DNA from: Tenacibaculum ovolyticum DSM 18103
GTDB taxonomy: Bacteria; Bacteroidota; Bacteroidia; Flavobacteriales; Flavobacteriaceae
Assembly: GCF_000430545.1 (NCBI RefSeq)
Contig: NZ_AUMF01000010.1
Location: 171,486 to 235,485, forward strand
DNA: 64,000 bases
Direction: 5' to 3'
Shown here in pieces: positions 23,089-32,230 of the stretch; position 1 is the stretch's first letter, and each line of letters opens with the position of its first letter. Under the pieces are notes generated by a model that saw only the letters and a list, made by a program, of their open reading frames with translations, had not been told where the DNA came from and did not search any database. The position numbers and the translations under genes were made by a program.

Positions 23089-23916
23089 ATGGAATTAAAC
23101 TTAACAAAACCAATTATATTTTTCGATTTAGAAACAACAGGAATCAATATCGCAAAAGATAGAGTTGTAGAAATATCAATATTAAAAGTATTTCCAAACG
23201 GAAACAAAGAAAGTAAAACATGGTTGGTAAACCCTGAAGTAAAAATACCGAAAGAATCATCAGAAATCCATGGAATTACTGATGAGAAAGTAGCAAATGA
23301 GCCTACTTTTAAAGAGTTAGCTGTTAGTATTAATGAAATGATTGCAGGTTGCGATTTGGCAGGGTTTAATTCTAATCGATTTGATATTCCGGTTTTAGCT
23401 GAAGAATTAATGCGTGCTGGTATCGATTTTGATATGAATAATCGTAAAGCGGTAGATGTTCAAGTTATTTTTCATAAAAAAGAGCAGCGTACATTAAGTG
23501 CAGGATATCAATTTTATTGCGGAAAAGAATTAGTAGGAGCTCACGGTGCAGAAGCAGATACAAATGCTACGTATGAAATTTTATTAGCACAACTAGATAA
23601 GTATACTGATATAGAAAATACTGTTGATGCTTTGAGTGAATATTCAACACACGGTAAAAGAGCAGATTTTGCAGGCTTTATTTTAGTAAATGATAAAGAT
23701 CAAGAAATTTTTTCTTTCGGAAAATATAAAGGACGTACAGTAGAGGAAGTATTTAAAGAAAACCCAGGATATAATGCTTGGATTCAAAATGCAGATTTTC
23801 CGTTATATACAAAAAAAGTATTACGCGAAATTAAAGAGCGAATGACAGTGCCTAAAAAGAAGATGACAGATAAAGAAAAGTTAGAAGCTTTACAGCAAAA
23901 GTTTAATTTAAGATAA
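23089..23916 (+). CDS. DnaQ-like 3'-5' exonuclease
   Basis: A 275-residue protein with a DEDDh exonuclease domain: motif I FFDLETTGIN, motif II GFNSNRFDIPVLAEEL, motif III with HGAEADTNATYEI. A C-terminal DUF3820-like module follows (FSFGKYKGRTVEEVFKENPG, near residues 205-250), as in several PolC/epsilon-like proteins of Bacteroidetes. It probably acts in DNA repair or replication proofreading rather than as the main epsilon subunit. It is 13 bp after the PPK2 gene. Confidence 0.85.
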   Translation: MELNLTKPIIFFDLETTGINIAKDRVVEISILKVFPNGNKESKTWLVNPEVKIPKESSEIHGITDEKVANEPTFKELAVSINEMIAGCDLAGFNSNRFDIPVLAEELMRAGIDFDMNNRKAVDVQVIFHKKEQRTLSAGYQFYCGKELVGAHGAEADTNATYEILLAQLDKYTDIENTVDALSEYSTHGKRADFAGFILVNDKDQEIFSFGKYKGRTVEEVFKENPGYNAWIQNADFPLYTKKVLREIKERMTVPKKKMTDKEKLEALQQKFNLR

Positions 23917-23987
23917 TCTTTAACATCGGTTTAAGAGAAAAAACTGTATTAATTTTTAATTTAGAGATTATAAAATAAGAAAGAATA

Positions 23988-24473
23988 ATGTTTACAGAAT
24001 ATAATAATTTACCAAACAACTCAAGAGTTTGGGTGTACCAAGCAGATAGAGAATTTACTATAGAAGAGATAGAATATATTTGTGCAAAAGCCATACTTTT
24101 TATTGATAGTTGGACGCGTCATGGAGATGATTTAAAAGGATCGTTTACTGTTAAATATAATCAGTTTTTAGTGTTAGGAGTTGATGAAGGTTTTAATAAC
24201 GTTTCAGGTTGCTCTATAGATTCTTCAGTTCGTTTTGTAAAAGAATTAGAAAATGAGTTAAAAGTTGATTTAATGAATAAAATGAACGTCTCGTTTAAAG
24301 AAGGAGAGGATATTAATGTTGTTAAATTATCAGATTTTCAACAATTTGCAAAAGATAAAAAAATAACATCAGAAACTATTGTATTTAATAATATGATAAA
24401 TACAAAAGAAGATTTTGAAACTAATTGGGAGGTAACAGCCGATAAAAGTTGGCATAAACGATTTTTGGTATAA
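23988..24473 (+). CDS. Conserved Bacteroidetes protein, often mislabelled ABC transporter ATPase
   Basis: A 161-residue soluble protein (RVWVYQADREFTIEEIEYIC, IDSWTRHGDDLKGSFTVKYN, LGVDEGFNNVSGCSIDSSVR). I recognise it as a conserved flavobacterial family that databases often call ABC transporter ATPase. It has no Walker A, Walker B or ABC signature, so that name is not supported by this sequence. The G-C-S-I-D-S-S-V motif with Cys may be an active or binding site. Function unknown. Confidence 0.7.
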   Translation: MFTEYNNLPNNSRVWVYQADREFTIEEIEYICAKAILFIDSWTRHGDDLKGSFTVKYNQFLVLGVDEGFNNVSGCSIDSSVRFVKELENELKVDLMNKMNVSFKEGEDINVVKLSDFQQFAKDKKITSETIVFNNMINTKEDFETNWEVTADKSWHKRFLV

Positions 24474-24508
24474 CAATTGATTTCTATTTAACTATAGTTG
24501 ATGAAAAT

Positions 24509-27427
24509 ATGATGAAAAAGATAGTAGTTTTTTTAATAGTTGCTTTTGTTCAATTAGCAAATGCACAACAGGTTGATCCTCTTTTAGCAAAAGACGAAAA
24601 AGCTCAAGCTGTTTGGGTAGATAGTCTTATGAATTCGATGTCTGTCGATGAAAAAATAGGGCAACTGTTTATGATACAAGCGTATTCAAACAAAGATAAA
24701 AAGCATGAACAAGTTATAAAGAATATGATAGAGAAATATCATGTTGGTAACTTAATTTTTATGCAAGGAACACCTGGTAAGCAGGTTGTTTTAAATAATA
24801 AATATCAAGCATTAGCAAAAGTTCCGTTAATGATTGGTTTTGATGGAGAATGGGGATTAGATATGCGTCTTAAAAATACATATCGTTTTCCTTGGAATAT
24901 GGCTTTAGGAGCAATTAGTGATAAAGAGTTATTAAAGGAAACAGGAAAGAGAATAGGAGAACATTGTAAAAGAGTTGGAATTCATATGAATTTTGCACCT
25001 GTGGTTGATATTAATACAAATCCAAACAATCCAATTATAGGGAATCGTTCGTTCGGAGAGCGTAAAGAGAACGTTACCGAAAAAGCAATCGCTTTTAGTG
25101 AAGGAATGCAAAGCGTTGGTGTTTTGGCAAACGCAAAGCATTTCCCAGGTCATGGAGATACTGCTACAGATTCACATCACACCTTACCAACAATAAATTT
25201 TAGTGAACAAAGAATAGATTCAATAGAGTTGTACCCTTTTAAGAAAATATTTAATGCAGGTGTTGCAAGTGTTATGACAGCACATTTAAGTGTTCCTTCA
25301 TTAGAGCCAAATGCTAAGTTACCTACTTCATTGTCAAGAAATGTAGTTACTAATTTATTGCAAAACAAATTAGGATTTCAAGGTTTAATTGTAACAGATG
25401 GGTTAAACATGAAAGGAGCAGCAAATTATTCAACTCCAGCAGAAATTGATTTAGCTGCAATTCTTGCAGGAAATGATATATTGTTAATCCCACAAGATAT
25501 TCCGGGATCTGTTAAGTTATTAAAAGATGCTATTTTAAAGGGAAGTTTAACAGAAGAACGATTAAATTTTTCGGTTAAAAAAATATTAAAAGCAAAGTAT
25601 TTAGTAGGTTTAAATAAATACGTACCAATTGCTACTGAGAATTTACAGCAAGATTTAAACTCACCTTACGATGAGGTTTTACATAGAAAATTAATTAAAA
25701 ACTCTATTACTGTTGTAAAGAATAAAGATAGCATTTTACCTATTAAAAATCTTAAAGATAAGAAAATAGCATATGTTTCTTTAGGTAGTTCTAAAGGGAA
25801 AGAGTTTTTAAAAATGCTTAGAAATTATAAAAAAATAGATGTAATTTCAGACAAACACTTAAGTGTTTTAATACAGAAATTAGAAAAATATGATTTAGTT
25901 ATTGTTGGATTTCATAAATCTAACAAACATCCGTGGAAAGGTTATAAGTTTTCTAACAAAGATTTAGTTTGGTTACAAGAAATAGCAAGAACAAAAAAGG
26001 TTATTTTAGATGTATTTGCAAGTCCGTATAGTTTATTAAAACTTAAATCGTTTGAGAATATAGAAGGGGTCGTCGTTTCTTATCAAAATAGTAAATTAGC
26101 ACAAGAACTTTCTGCGCAAGCTCTTTTTGGAGCTTTTGACTTAAAAGGAAAATTACCAGTATCAATTAATAATGAGTTTAAAGAAGGCGAAGGTCTTTTA
26201 ATTAAAGGACTTCATGTATTTGAATATACAATACCTGAAGAGGCAGGTATTTCTTCTGAGAAATTATTAATAATAAATAAAAGAATTGATACTATTTTAA
26301 AGCAAAAAATGACTCCTGGTGGGCAAATATTTGTTGCTAGAAACGGAAAAGTTTTTATCAATAAAAGTTTTGGGTATCACACAGGTTTAAAAAAAAGAAA
26401 AGTAAAAAAAACTGATATTTATGATTTAGCTTCTTTAACCAAAATTTTAGCTTCTTTACCTATGATAATGAAAGCCGAGGAGGATAGAAGAATTAGTTTG
26501 TTTTCTAGCTTAGGAGATATCTTACCAAGATTTTATGACTCTAATAAAGATACCTTAATGTTAAAAGAAATTTTATCACATACAGCTCGTCTTCCTTCAT
26601 GGATACCTTTTTATATGAATACAAGAGATGAAGAAACAGGGAAAAATTCAATTAAGTATTATCGAAAAAAAAGAACAAAAAAGTATAATATTAAAGTAGC
26701 AAGGAACTTATATTTAAGTAAAGATTATAGAGATACAATATATAAACATATCGTAGAAATTGATCAGCGAAAAAGAGTAGGATATAAATATAGTGATTTA
26801 GGGTATTATATTTTTAAAGAAATTCTTGAGAAAAAATATAAAACACCTTTGAATAAGCTAGTTGATGAGGAGTTTTATAAATCTTTAGGAGCTGATAGAA
26901 TGACTTATTTGCCACTTAGAAAATTTGATAGGTCTGAAATAGTACCTACTGAAAGAGATAGTTACTATAGAAACCAATTAGTGCATGGTTATGTACATGA
27001 TATGGGAGCAGCTATGTTAGGTGGAGTAGGAGGTCATGCTGGTTTATTTGCAAACGCAAATGATGTAGCAAAAATAATGCAGATGTATTTACAAAAAGGT
27101 GAGTATGGAGGGAAAAAATATTTAAACCCTGAAACGCTTGATAAATTTAATCATAGGTATTATAAAAAAAGAAGAGTACGTAGAGGTTTAGGTTTTGATA
27201 AACCACAACTAAACCCTAAAGTTAAAGCTACTTGTGGTTGTGTATCAGACGAAAGTTTTGGGCATAGTGGATTTACAGGAACTTATACGTGGGCAGACCC
27301 AGAATCGGGTATTTTATATGTGTTTTTATCAAACAGAGTATATCCTACAATGAGAAATAGAGGTTTGGTTAAAAGTAATATGCGAACCAAAATTCAAAAA
27401 GATATTCAGAATGCTATAATTCAGTAA
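24509..27427 (+). CDS. Glycoside hydrolase family 3 / serine beta-lactamase-like fusion
   Basis: A 972-residue secreted protein. After a signal peptide ending in ANAQ comes a GH3 N-acetylglucosaminidase domain (about 30-590) with the NagZ-type His/Asp loop KHFPGHGDTATDSHH (residues 210-224) and a VTDGLNMKG nucleophile region (Asp in TDG). The C-terminal beta-lactamase/esterase domain (about 595-970) has the SxxK motif ASLTKILA (Ser 642), a YSDLGYYIF Y-x-N-like motif and HSGFTGT in place of K-T-G. This two-domain arrangement is common in Bacteroidetes and suggests peptidoglycan or muropeptide turnover in the periplasm. Confidence 0.9.
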   Translation: MMKKIVVFLIVAFVQLANAQQVDPLLAKDEKAQAVWVDSLMNSMSVDEKIGQLFMIQAYSNKDKKHEQVIKNMIEKYHVGNLIFMQGTPGKQVVLNNKYQALAKVPLMIGFDGEWGLDMRLKNTYRFPWNMALGAISDKELLKETGKRIGEHCKRVGIHMNFAPVVDINTNPNNPIIGNRSFGERKENVTEKAIAFSEGMQSVGVLANAKHFPGHGDTATDSHHTLPTINFSEQRIDSIELYPFKKIFNAGVASVMTAHLSVPSLEPNAKLPTSLSRNVVTNLLQNKLGFQGLIVTDGLNMKGAANYSTPAEIDLAAILAGNDILLIPQDIPGSVKLLKDAILKGSLTEERLNFSVKKILKAKYLVGLNKYVPIATENLQQDLNSPYDEVLHRKLIKNSITVVKNKDSILPIKNLKDKKIAYVSLGSSKGKEFLKMLRNYKKIDVISDKHLSVLIQKLEKYDLVIVGFHKSNKHPWKGYKFSNKDLVWLQEIARTKKVILDVFASPYSLLKLKSFENIEGVVVSYQNSKLAQELSAQALFGAFDLKGKLPVSINNEFKEGEGLLIKGLHVFEYTIPEEAGISSEKLLIINKRIDTILKQKMTPGGQIFVARNGKVFINKSFGYHTGLKKRKVKKTDIYDLASLTKILASLPMIMKAEEDRRISLFSSLGDILPRFYDSNKDTLMLKEILSHTARLPSWIPFYMNTRDEETGKNSIKYYRKKRTKKYNIKVARNLYLSKDYRDTIYKHIVEIDQRKRVGYKYSDLGYYIFKEILEKKYKTPLNKLVDEEFYKSLGADRMTYLPLRKFDRSEIVPTERDSYYRNQLVHGYVHDMGAAMLGGVGGHAGLFANANDVAKIMQMYLQKGEYGGKKYLNPETLDKFNHRYYKKRRVRRGLGFDKPQLNPKVKATCGCVSDESFGHSGFTGTYTWADPESGILYVFLSNRVYPTMRNRGLVKSNMRTKIQKDIQNAIIQ

Positions 27428-27449
27428 AAAACAATTACAAAGCATAACT

Positions 27450-27485
27450 AAAAGGCAGTAACTATTAAATTAGTTGCTGCCTTTT
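27450..27485. terminator. Bidirectional terminator overlapping the acyltransferase 3' end
   Basis: 15-bp arms (27450-27464, 27471-27485) have one mismatch, flanked by A and T runs. The right arm contains the stop codon and last four codons of the minus-strand acyltransferase gene. Confidence 0.8.
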
Positions 27486-28516
27486 GTATTTGATGTTTTT
27501 GTGTAAATAAGTACTAGTAGAAATGAAGTTATAGTGTAAAGTAAAGCTATTTTAAAATTAAAGAATAAGTAAATAGTCCAACCTTGTAAGGAATAAAATA
27601 AAGGAAACAAAACCATACCTAATCCGAAACGGAAAGTATCAATAAATTCAATTTCATCTATTTTTTTACGTATCAATTTCCAAATTAAATAAGGAAAAAA
27701 ACTATTTAAAATTATTAGATAAAATAAAGGGGATTTCCTTGTTTTAGAGGGATTTGGTTTAATAGAATAATTTTCTTTTTTTATATTTAAGTTTACAGTA
27801 TCTATAGCTGTAAAGTCTGTTCTAGCATTATTTAACTTAGTTAAAATAGTGCTGTAATTTTCATCATCTTCAATATGAACAGTTAATTTTTTTAATTGGA
27901 TGTGAACTTGGTTTTTTAAACTCTTTACCGAAGAGTTTAAGTCGTTTGTATTGTAAAAGTCATTTGCAATTATAGGCTTACCAAATGCAACAGTAACCTC
28001 TGAAGGGTATTTAGAAGAGTTTTGATAGGTTATACCAACAGGGATAATATATATCTTTAAATCAGGGTATTTATCTAATGTTCTGTAAACTATTCTTGTA
28101 AATCCTTTGCTAATAGGTCTAATAGTTCTTTTCTTACTATGACTTCCTTCTGGAAAAATCAGTAAAGATTTATTGTTCTTTAATAATTTTTGACAATTGT
28201 TAAAAATTTCTTCATTTTTTGATAACTGTTTTACTCCATCTCTAATCCGATATATAGGCATCATACCTAATAAATTTAGAAAACTAGCAACTACCCTTTT
28301 CTTAAAAACAGCAGCACGAACTAAAAAGTAGGTTTTTCTTGTTGTGTTTGTAGCTATTAAAAGAGGATCTATTAATGCATTCGGATGATTTGCGGTAAAT
28401 AATATAGCTCCTTTCTTAGGAACATTTTCTTTGCCTAATAGGGTTATTTTTTTTGAATAAAAAAATAACCCTATTTTTAAGTAAATCTTAAAAATAAAAT
28501 ATAATAATGCGCTCAT
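27470..28516 (-). CDS. 1-acyl-glycerol-3-phosphate acyltransferase-like (PlsC family)
   Basis: A 348-residue membrane enzyme with the PlsC signature: motif I NHPNALIDP (H-x4-D), a PIYRIRDG block, the LLIFPEGSHSKKR block and IPVGITYQ. Two C-terminal membrane helices follow (SPLFYLIILNSFFPYLIWKL and GWTIYLFFNFKIALLYTI). It acylates lysophosphatidic acid or a related lipid at the inner membrane. The extra C-terminal half makes it longer than PlsC (about 240 residues) and is common in this phylum. Its start overlaps the stop of the upstream transporter gene. Confidence 0.85.
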   Translation of the reverse strand: MSALLYFIFKIYLKIGLFFYSKKITLLGKENVPKKGAILFTANHPNALIDPLLIATNTTRKTYFLVRAAVFKKRVVASFLNLLGMMPIYRIRDGVKQLSKNEEIFNNCQKLLKNNKSLLIFPEGSHSKKRTIRPISKGFTRIVYRTLDKYPDLKIYIIPVGITYQNSSKYPSEVTVAFGKPIIANDFYNTNDLNSSVKSLKNQVHIQLKKLTVHIEDDENYSTILTKLNNARTDFTAIDTVNLNIKKENYSIKPNPSKTRKSPLFYLIILNSFFPYLIWKLIRKKIDEIEFIDTFRFGLGMVLFPLFYSLQGWTIYLFFNFKIALLYTITSFLLVLIYTKTSNTKGSN

Positions 28517-29433
28517 TAATTATTTTTTTTATTGCCCCAAAAAGTAGCTAATATCATTCCTGAAAACATATCCCAAATCCCCCAAAAAGCAGCAAGTAAA
28601 GCCATTCCTCCAAGTCCATCGAAAAAACTAAAAACTAGGAGTAAACCTAAACCACTATTTTGAATTCCAGTTTCCATTGAAATAGTTCTGGTATCTTTTT
28701 TATTTAATTTAAAAGCTCTTGCTGTAGCGTAACCTATAATGAAAGCATATATGTTATGAAATATAACTAAAAACAAAACTAAATGGATGTAGTTTTTAAA
28801 AATGCTGGCATTGTCATATAAAGCAATTACAATTAGTAGCACAAAAAATATAATTGAAAAAGGACGGAGTATTTTATTAATTTTTTGTGCCATTTCAGTA
28901 TGAAAATGGTTCACAGTCATTCCTAATACTATAGGAATTCCTAAAATAAGTAAAACAAGCTTAAATAATTCAAACGGATTTAAGGAAACACTTTTTAAAA
29001 TAACATTTGTAGGTTCGTATAAACTACCCCAAAAATGTAAATTTAAAGGAGTCATTACTAAGCAAATTAAGGTAGCAAAAGCTGTTAAGCTTACAGATAA
29101 AGCAGTATTTCCGTTTGCCATTTTACTAAAGAAATTAGATACATTACCACCAGGGCATGCAGCAACTAATATCATTGCTAGAGCAAAGCTAGGGTAGGGA
29201 TTAATTATGCAGATAGCAACAAAAGTTAAAAAAGGGAGTAAAATAAATTGAGATAAGATACCCACTAAAATTGCCTTTGGTTTTTTTAAAAGAATTTTAA
29301 AATCAGAAACTTTAATATCTAAAGCAATTCCAAACATTATAATTGCTAAAGCAATGTTTAGCATCCATAAAGCATCAGTATTAAAATTTATTTTAATACT
29401 GTCAATCTGTATATCGTTAATGTTTAAAAGCAT
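28516..29433 (-). CDS. Bile acid:sodium symporter (BASS/SBF) family transporter
   Basis: A 305-residue protein of family length with nine to ten membrane helices. It has the conserved ILVAACPGGNVSNFFSKMANGN motif region (shown in part), which forms the crossover sodium site, and a second motif SMETGIQNSGLGLLLVFSFF. It imports organic anions with Na+; the substrate is not predictable. The start region overlaps the 3' end of the DUF4159 gene by 17 bp, so the three genes 30058-27470 are probably one transcript. Confidence 0.88.
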   Translation of the reverse strand: MLLNINDIQIDSIKINFNTDALWMLNIALAIIMFGIALDIKVSDFKILLKKPKAILVGILSQFILLPFLTFVAICIINPYPSFALAMILVAACPGGNVSNFFSKMANGNTALSVSLTAFATLICLVMTPLNLHFWGSLYEPTNVILKSVSLNPFELFKLVLLILGIPIVLGMTVNHFHTEMAQKINKILRPFSIIFFVLLIVIALYDNASIFKNYIHLVLFLVIFHNIYAFIIGYATARAFKLNKKDTRTISMETGIQNSGLGLLLVFSFFDGLGGMALLAAFWGIWDMFSGMILATFWGNKKNN

Positions 29434-30058
29434 ATTCTATAATATTGGCTCCCATTTTTAAAGCTTTTACTCTTGTTTCTTTTGGGTTGTTATGTACAGC
29501 TGCATCTTCCCATCCATCATTTAAATCGCTTTCATAATCATAAAAAACAATCAAGCGGTTTTTATAAAAGAGCCCAAAACCTTGCGCTGGTTTTTTATCG
29601 TGTTCATGTATTTTTGGTAGCCCTTTAGGAAAAGAAAAAGTTTGGTGATAAATGGGGTGGTTATTTGGTATTTTTTGAAGTTGAATATCAGGAAAAACTT
29701 TTTTTAATTCTCTTCTTATATATTTATCTAAACCGTAATTATCTGAAACATGTAAGAAACCTCCAGAAATTAAATAGTTTTTTAAATTATTAGCTTCTTC
29801 AGTAGTAAAAAAAATATTACCATGCCCAGTTGCAAATACAATAGGGTAGTTATTAACCGTATCGTCGTTAAGCGTAATGGTTTGAATATCTTTATTAATA
29901 GATGTATTGGTATTAGCGTTGCTAAATTGTATTAAATTAGGTAAAGCAGTTGGGTTAGCATACCAATCACCTCCGCCTTTGTATTTTAAAACAGCAATTT
30001 GTTGTGAGAAAATAGAATGAAAACTAAGGACAAATAAAAACAGGACAACGCTCTTCAT
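29417..30058 (-). CDS. DUF4159 protein
   Basis: A 213-residue secreted or membrane-associated protein with a signal peptide ending in FSQ. The DUF4159 domain is VLKYKGGGDWYANPTALPNL, then PIVFATGHGNIFFTTEEANN and LKNYLISGGFLHVSDNYGLD, ending with YENDLNDGWED-like and MGANIIEYAFKH segments. The fold is glutamine-amidotransferase-like (BatA-type context in other bacteria); activity unknown. I chose the ATG at 30058, because the residues upstream of it in the longer frame are not signal-like. Confidence 0.85.
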   Translation of the reverse strand: MKSVVLFLFVLSFHSIFSQQIAVLKYKGGGDWYANPTALPNLIQFSNANTNTSINKDIQTITLNDDTVNNYPIVFATGHGNIFFTTEEANNLKNYLISGGFLHVSDNYGLDKYIRRELKKVFPDIQLQKIPNNHPIYHQTFSFPKGLPKIHEHDKKPAQGFGLFYKNRLIVFYDYESDLNDGWEDAAVHNNPKETRVKALKMGANIIEYAFKH

Positions 30059-30318
30059 TAAAAAAAATACTTTTTGTAAAAGCAAGATAGTAAAAGAACA
30101 ATAAAAAACACCAATAAGATTATTGATGTTTTTTGTGGCTTCTCCTTTTTCATTATTGAAAAACAATTTCAATAAATATTTTCAATATCATATTTTGAAA
30201 AACAAATAAGTCTTCAAAAGTTGTCGATATATGAACAAATATAGTTTCAAATAAAAGAACAAGGGTTCGGAATCGTCCAAATAGGGTGTTTTTAGTCCAC
30301 TATTTATAAAAAGATGCC

Positions 30319-31479
30319 TTAATTTATTGCAATAGATGTATTTTTAAACTGAACGGGCGTACACGAAGAGTGTTTTTTAAATACAGTGTAAAATGTTGAT
30401 TTAGAATTGAATCCAGATTCTAGTCCTATTGAAGTAATGGTGTAGTTAGAATAATTAGGGTCGAGTAAAAGTAATTTTGCTTGATCTACCCTCATTTCAT
30501 TAAGATAATCTGTAAAAGATTTATTAGCTATGTTGTTAATGATTAAAGAAAGCGTACTTGAGCTTAATTTTGTGTCTTTAGATAAGCTTTGTAAGGTGTA
30601 TTTTGGAACTAAAAATTTTTTATTTTTTTTAATAAAGTTATTTATTTCAATGAATTGTTCTTTGTGTTTTTCAGAAGATGTTTCTTGTGAATTTAAATTA
30701 ATTGTTTCAAGACTAAAATCACCATTTAAATCAATTAATAAAGATTCCCTTATTTGTTTACGTTCTTTAAAAATTCTTATTTGTCTTAGTCCTTGGTATC
30801 CTAACCAATATATAAGTACAGTTGTGTATATTCTAAGAGGGTAGTATGAGAATAAAAAACCTGTAAAATTCATTTTTACTTTTACAGCCAAGGCTATTAT
30901 CCACAATGCATACCCGATAGCGGTTAGTTTAAAAAAGCTATGAATCCATTTTAAATTATCAAAAGATAGTATTTTAGGGAAAAGTTTCTCTTTTTTATAG
31001 AGTATATAAAAAGAGTAAATGAAAATACTTAATGATATAATTAGGCTGAAAATCTCTTCAAAAGAAGTATACCTTTCATATATATAGTCTAGTTTATGTT
31101 GAGATGGAGAACCACTATAGTTATAAACAAAAATTATTTGAGTAAGAACAATTACTATAAATAAAGGGGTTATTATTTTTAAGAGGTTATATGACTTTTT
31201 AGCTAAGTTTAAATAATGAATTAAAAACATATACAAAAAAGGCATTGCTAAAAAATGCCAAGGTATTTGTAAGTATTCTAACGCAAATTTATGCTGAAGT
31301 AAATGTTTTTCTAATGCCCATGATTGAATATTGTTTAAAGAAATAGCTACTATTAATAGATTTAAATAGCGCATACTTTTCTCTTTTCCATTTTTTGAAA
31401 AAAAAAGAATAATACTAAAAGTAAAACCATGTAAGGCGCTTAAAAGCAAGAAGAAATTAAATAAAACAGGTATATCCAA
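30319..31479 (-). CDS. Membrane-anchored AraC-family regulator
   Basis: A 386-residue protein with seven or eight N-terminal membrane helices (from VLFNFFLLLSALHGFTFSII to about residue 245), then a cytoplasmic AraC DNA-binding domain (residues 285-386: YTLQSLSKDTKLSSSTLSLI, ITSIGLESGFNSKSTFYTVF, SCTPVQFK). This class senses envelope or extracellular signals and binds DNA from the membrane. It is 40 bp downstream of rsmE on the same strand. The 260 bp beyond its 3' end hold no gene, only AT-rich sequence with an imperfect GTCC direct repeat near 30275-30297. Confidence 0.85.
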   Translation of the reverse strand: MDIPVLFNFFLLLSALHGFTFSIILFFSKNGKEKSMRYLNLLIVAISLNNIQSWALEKHLLQHKFALEYLQIPWHFLAMPFLYMFLIHYLNLAKKSYNLLKIITPLFIVIVLTQIIFVYNYSGSPSQHKLDYIYERYTSFEEIFSLIISLSIFIYSFYILYKKEKLFPKILSFDNLKWIHSFFKLTAIGYALWIIALAVKVKMNFTGFLFSYYPLRIYTTVLIYWLGYQGLRQIRIFKERKQIRESLLIDLNGDFSLETINLNSQETSSEKHKEQFIEINNFIKKNKKFLVPKYTLQSLSKDTKLSSSTLSLIINNIANKSFTDYLNEMRVDQAKLLLLDPNYSNYTITSIGLESGFNSKSTFYTVFKKHSSCTPVQFKNTSIAIN

Positions 31480-31519
31480 AAGTTAGTTAGTTAAAAAAGA
31501 TAAATATACAAAAAATGAC

Positions 31520-32230
31520 TTACTGATTTATAAAAGCAATACTTTGTACAACATTAATTCCTGCTGTTTCTGTACGGAGTCGATTTTCACCTAATGAAAT
31601 AGGAATGAATTTAGAAGCTAATGATTTTTCAATTTCTTTTGTAGAAAAATCACCTTCAGGTCCTATTAGAATTGTGTATTTAGAGTTTGGTACTGCTATA
31701 TTTTTTAAAAGCTTTTTTTCTAATCCTTCTTCACAATGTGCGATATATGTTTCCTTAATAAAATCTTGTTTAATAAACTCAGAAAATTTTACAGGGTTGT
31801 TAAGTTTAGGAAGTGTAAATTGTAATGATTGCTTCATGGCAGATTGCACAATCTTAGATAATCGTTCAATCTTAACTACTTTTCTTTCAGAGTTGTCACA
31901 GATAATTGGGGTGATTTCATCAATCCCAATTTCGGTAGCTTTTTCTAAAAACCATTCCAATCTATCGTTATTCTTTGTAGGAGCTATAGCAACATGTAAG
32001 TAATAATCTCTATTGTTTAGTTTTTCTTCTTGTTTTATAATTGTAGCAAGACACCTTTTATCGTTTGCAATAGAAATTTCTACAGAAAATAAAAAGCCTT
32101 TACCGTTTGTAATATGTAATATGTCGCCTTCTTTTTTTCTTAAAACTCTAACAATATGTCTACTTTCTTCTTTTTCAAAAGTTATTTGCTTTGTTTCTGT
32201 TGTAATATTTTGATTGAAAAATAATTGCAT
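31520..32230 (-). CDS. rsmE: 16S rRNA (uracil-1498-N3)-methyltransferase RsmE
   Basis: A 236-residue SPOUT methyltransferase. The N-terminal PUA-like domain (HIVRVLRKKEGDILHITNGK) and the family motifs KATEIGIDEITPIICDNSER, ILIGPEGDFSTKEIEKSL and SLGENRLRTETAGI (the knot that binds SAM) are all present. It methylates U1498 of 16S rRNA. Its ATG overlaps the stop of the upstream acetyltransferase gene. Confidence 0.93.
   Translation of the reverse strand: MQLFFNQNITTETKQITFEKEESRHIVRVLRKKEGDILHITNGKGFLFSVEISIANDKRCLATIIKQEEKLNNRDYYLHVAIAPTKNNDRLEWFLEKATEIGIDEITPIICDNSERKVVKIERLSKIVQSAMKQSLQFTLPKLNNPVKFSEFIKQDFIKETYIAHCEEGLEKKLLKNIAVPNSKYTILIGPEGDFSTKEIEKSLASKFIPISLGENRLRTETAGINVVQSIAFINQ

Noticed and set aside
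23988..24473. ABC transporter ATPase annotation
   Set aside because: No Walker A, Walker B or signature motif is present in the 161 residues.
30250..30290. T-arm-like GGTTCGGAATC, suggesting a tRNA
   Set aside because: No acceptor, D-arm or anticodon arm can be folded around it.
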